A stretch of 15,497 bases of DNA. Origin: JBOHRE01 sp050732635. Its GTDB lineage: Bacteria > Gemmatimonadota > Gemmatimonadetes > Longimicrobiales > RSA9. This document shows, piece after piece, positions 14,732 through 15,497 of this stretch (positions within the stretch are counted from its first letter, which is position 1; every line of letters starts with the position of its first letter). The stretch covers positions 1 through 15,497 of the forward strand of contig JBOHRE010000079.1 in NCBI GenBank assembly GCA_050732635.1, in the 5' to 3' direction. The position numbers were made by a program, and so were the translations under genes. The notes beneath the pieces were generated by a model. The model had not been told where the DNA came from. It did no database searches and saw only the letters and a program-made list of their open reading frames with translations.

Positions 14732-15497
14732 TCGAGGCTGGGGCTGGGGAGACGCCGCTGCGGGGCGGGAATCCGGGGTTCGCAGGCGAAACCGGCGATT
14801 TCGCGCACCTGAGCGAAGCCAATGTGCGCGGCACGGACTACTTCGGCGCTCGCCCGCTGGATGGCGGGCCGGGTGGCGGGGTGAACGCGTATCCGTACCA
14901 GCTCGCCCGGCGCCGGCCGGACGCGCCGCTGTTCGAGGGCGTCTATCAGACCCGGCTGGAGAAGATCCTGGCGCGCTATCCCGATCGGCAGGCAGCGCTG
15001 CTGCCCGTGCTGAACCTGGCGCAGGAGGTCCGCGGCTGGGTTTCGCCGGAGGCGCTCACACGCGTGGCAGAAATCCTGGAGCTTTCGCCGGCGTACGTGC
15101 GCGGTGTGGCGACCTTCTACACGATGTACAATTTGCGCCCGGTAGGCCGCTACCTGATCCAGGTGTGCACCAATGTTTGCTGCAACGTGTGCGGCGCCGA
15201 TGAGGTCTACGAGGCATTCCTCGAAGCATTGGGCGCGGAGCCTGGCGAGATCACGGCCGATGGCTTGTTCACGGTCATGGAGGTCGAATGCCTGGGCGCG
15301 TGCGGCTTCCCCACGGCCGTCCAGATCAATGATCGCTATTTCGAGAACGTGAGCGTGAGGGACGTACCGGCCGTGCTCGAGCGGCTGCGGGGCGAGTGGC
15401 GCACGGCGCGTGCACAGGATGGCGAGGCCGAAGACCGGGGCGTGGCGCTGGTTGCGGTGCGACCGGCCGCGCGCGCCGCGGTCGCGCCGCAGACGCC
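14728..15497 (+). CDS. nuoE: NADH-quinone oxidoreductase subunit E, long form (3' end outside window)
   Basis: About 256 residues are visible and no stop is reached. NuoE (24-kDa homologue) holds the [2Fe-2S] cluster N1a beside the NADH-oxidising NuoF. The recognisable core begins near residue 68 with LFEGVYQTRLEKILARYPDR and runs through VLNLAQEVRGWVSPE and YVRGVATFYTMYNLRPVG. Cluster ligands are C147 and C152 (CTNVCC) and C188 and C192 (ECLGACGFP). Two further cysteines, C151 and C155, sit in the same loop. The family is usually 155-180 aa; here there are about 67 extra N-terminal residues, Gly-rich, and at least 35-40 extra Ala/Arg-rich C-terminal residues. If the real start were GTG 14881 the N-terminal extension would shrink to about 16 residues. 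It could be fused to another domain beyond the edge. Confidence 0.9.
   Translation, partial: MIEAGAGETPLRGGNPGFAGETGDFAHLSEANVRGTDYFGARPLDGGPGGGVNAYPYQLARRRPDAPLFEGVYQTRLEKILARYPDRQAALLPVLNLAQEVRGWVSPEALTRVAEILELSPAYVRGVATFYTMYNLRPVGRYLIQVCTNVCCNVCGADEVYEAFLEALGAEPGEITADGLFTVMEVECLGACGFPTAVQINDRYFENVSVRDVPAVLERLRGEWRTARAQDGEAEDRGVALVAVRPAARAAVAPQT

Noticed and set aside
14691..15203. 170-codon + strand frame across the nuoD/nuoE junction
   Set aside because: It runs in a different frame from nuoE, whose core motifs and cluster cysteines are unmistakable.

Overview
This is a GC-rich stretch of bacterial chromosome with tightly packed genes, frequent 4-10 base start/stop overlaps and several GTG starts. 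The host is a Gram-negative-type (two-membrane) bacterium: an Omp85-like outer-membrane barrel, a probable lipoprotein and a Spy/CpxP-like periplasmic protein are all encoded. The large flavoprotein of complex II (637 aa, with a KLVNPANRRK-type N-terminus and a single five-helix cytochrome b partner) resembles the Bacteroidetes-type enzyme. Together with the rest of the gene content this makes a Gemmatimonadota-like member of the FCB group my best guess, but that is inference only.

Layout. (1) 1-750: the 3' end of a membrane-anchored protein, probably an anti-sigma factor, followed by a secreted helical Spy/CpxP-like protein. (2) 747-7234: seven genes on the + strand with almost no space between them: a two-cysteine flavoprotein disulfide oxidoreductase, moaD, moaE, mdh, sdhC, sdhA and sdhB. 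The block combines the molybdopterin synthase pair with malate dehydrogenase and the whole of succinate dehydrogenase. (3) 7165-10796: a divergent pair. An endonuclease/exonuclease/phosphatase-fold probable lipoprotein is on the - strand and its 3' end overlaps sdhB by 70 bases. A 763-aa outer-membrane protein with an Omp85-type C-terminal barrel and a non-POTRA-looking N-terminal region is on the + strand. (4) 10869-11423: dcd (dCTP deaminase) on the - strand. (5) 11565-15497: a good sigma-70-like promoter followed by nuoA, nuoB, nuoC, nuoD and a partial nuoE, the start of a complex I operon that runs off the right edge.

How it fits together. Mdh makes NADH plus oxaloacetate, complex II feeds succinate electrons to quinone, and the Nuo genes encode the NADH-oxidising, quinone-reducing complex I. 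The window is therefore mainly TCA-cycle and respiratory-chain core genes, with smaller accessory elements (stress-sensing cassette, envelope pair) between them.

I see no tRNA, rRNA, CRISPR array, insertion sequence, integrase or phage gene. No single stretch is convincingly an undescribed system. The best candidates for a second look are the divergent envelope pair, the unusual flavoprotein, and the extra cysteines and extensions of NuoE.
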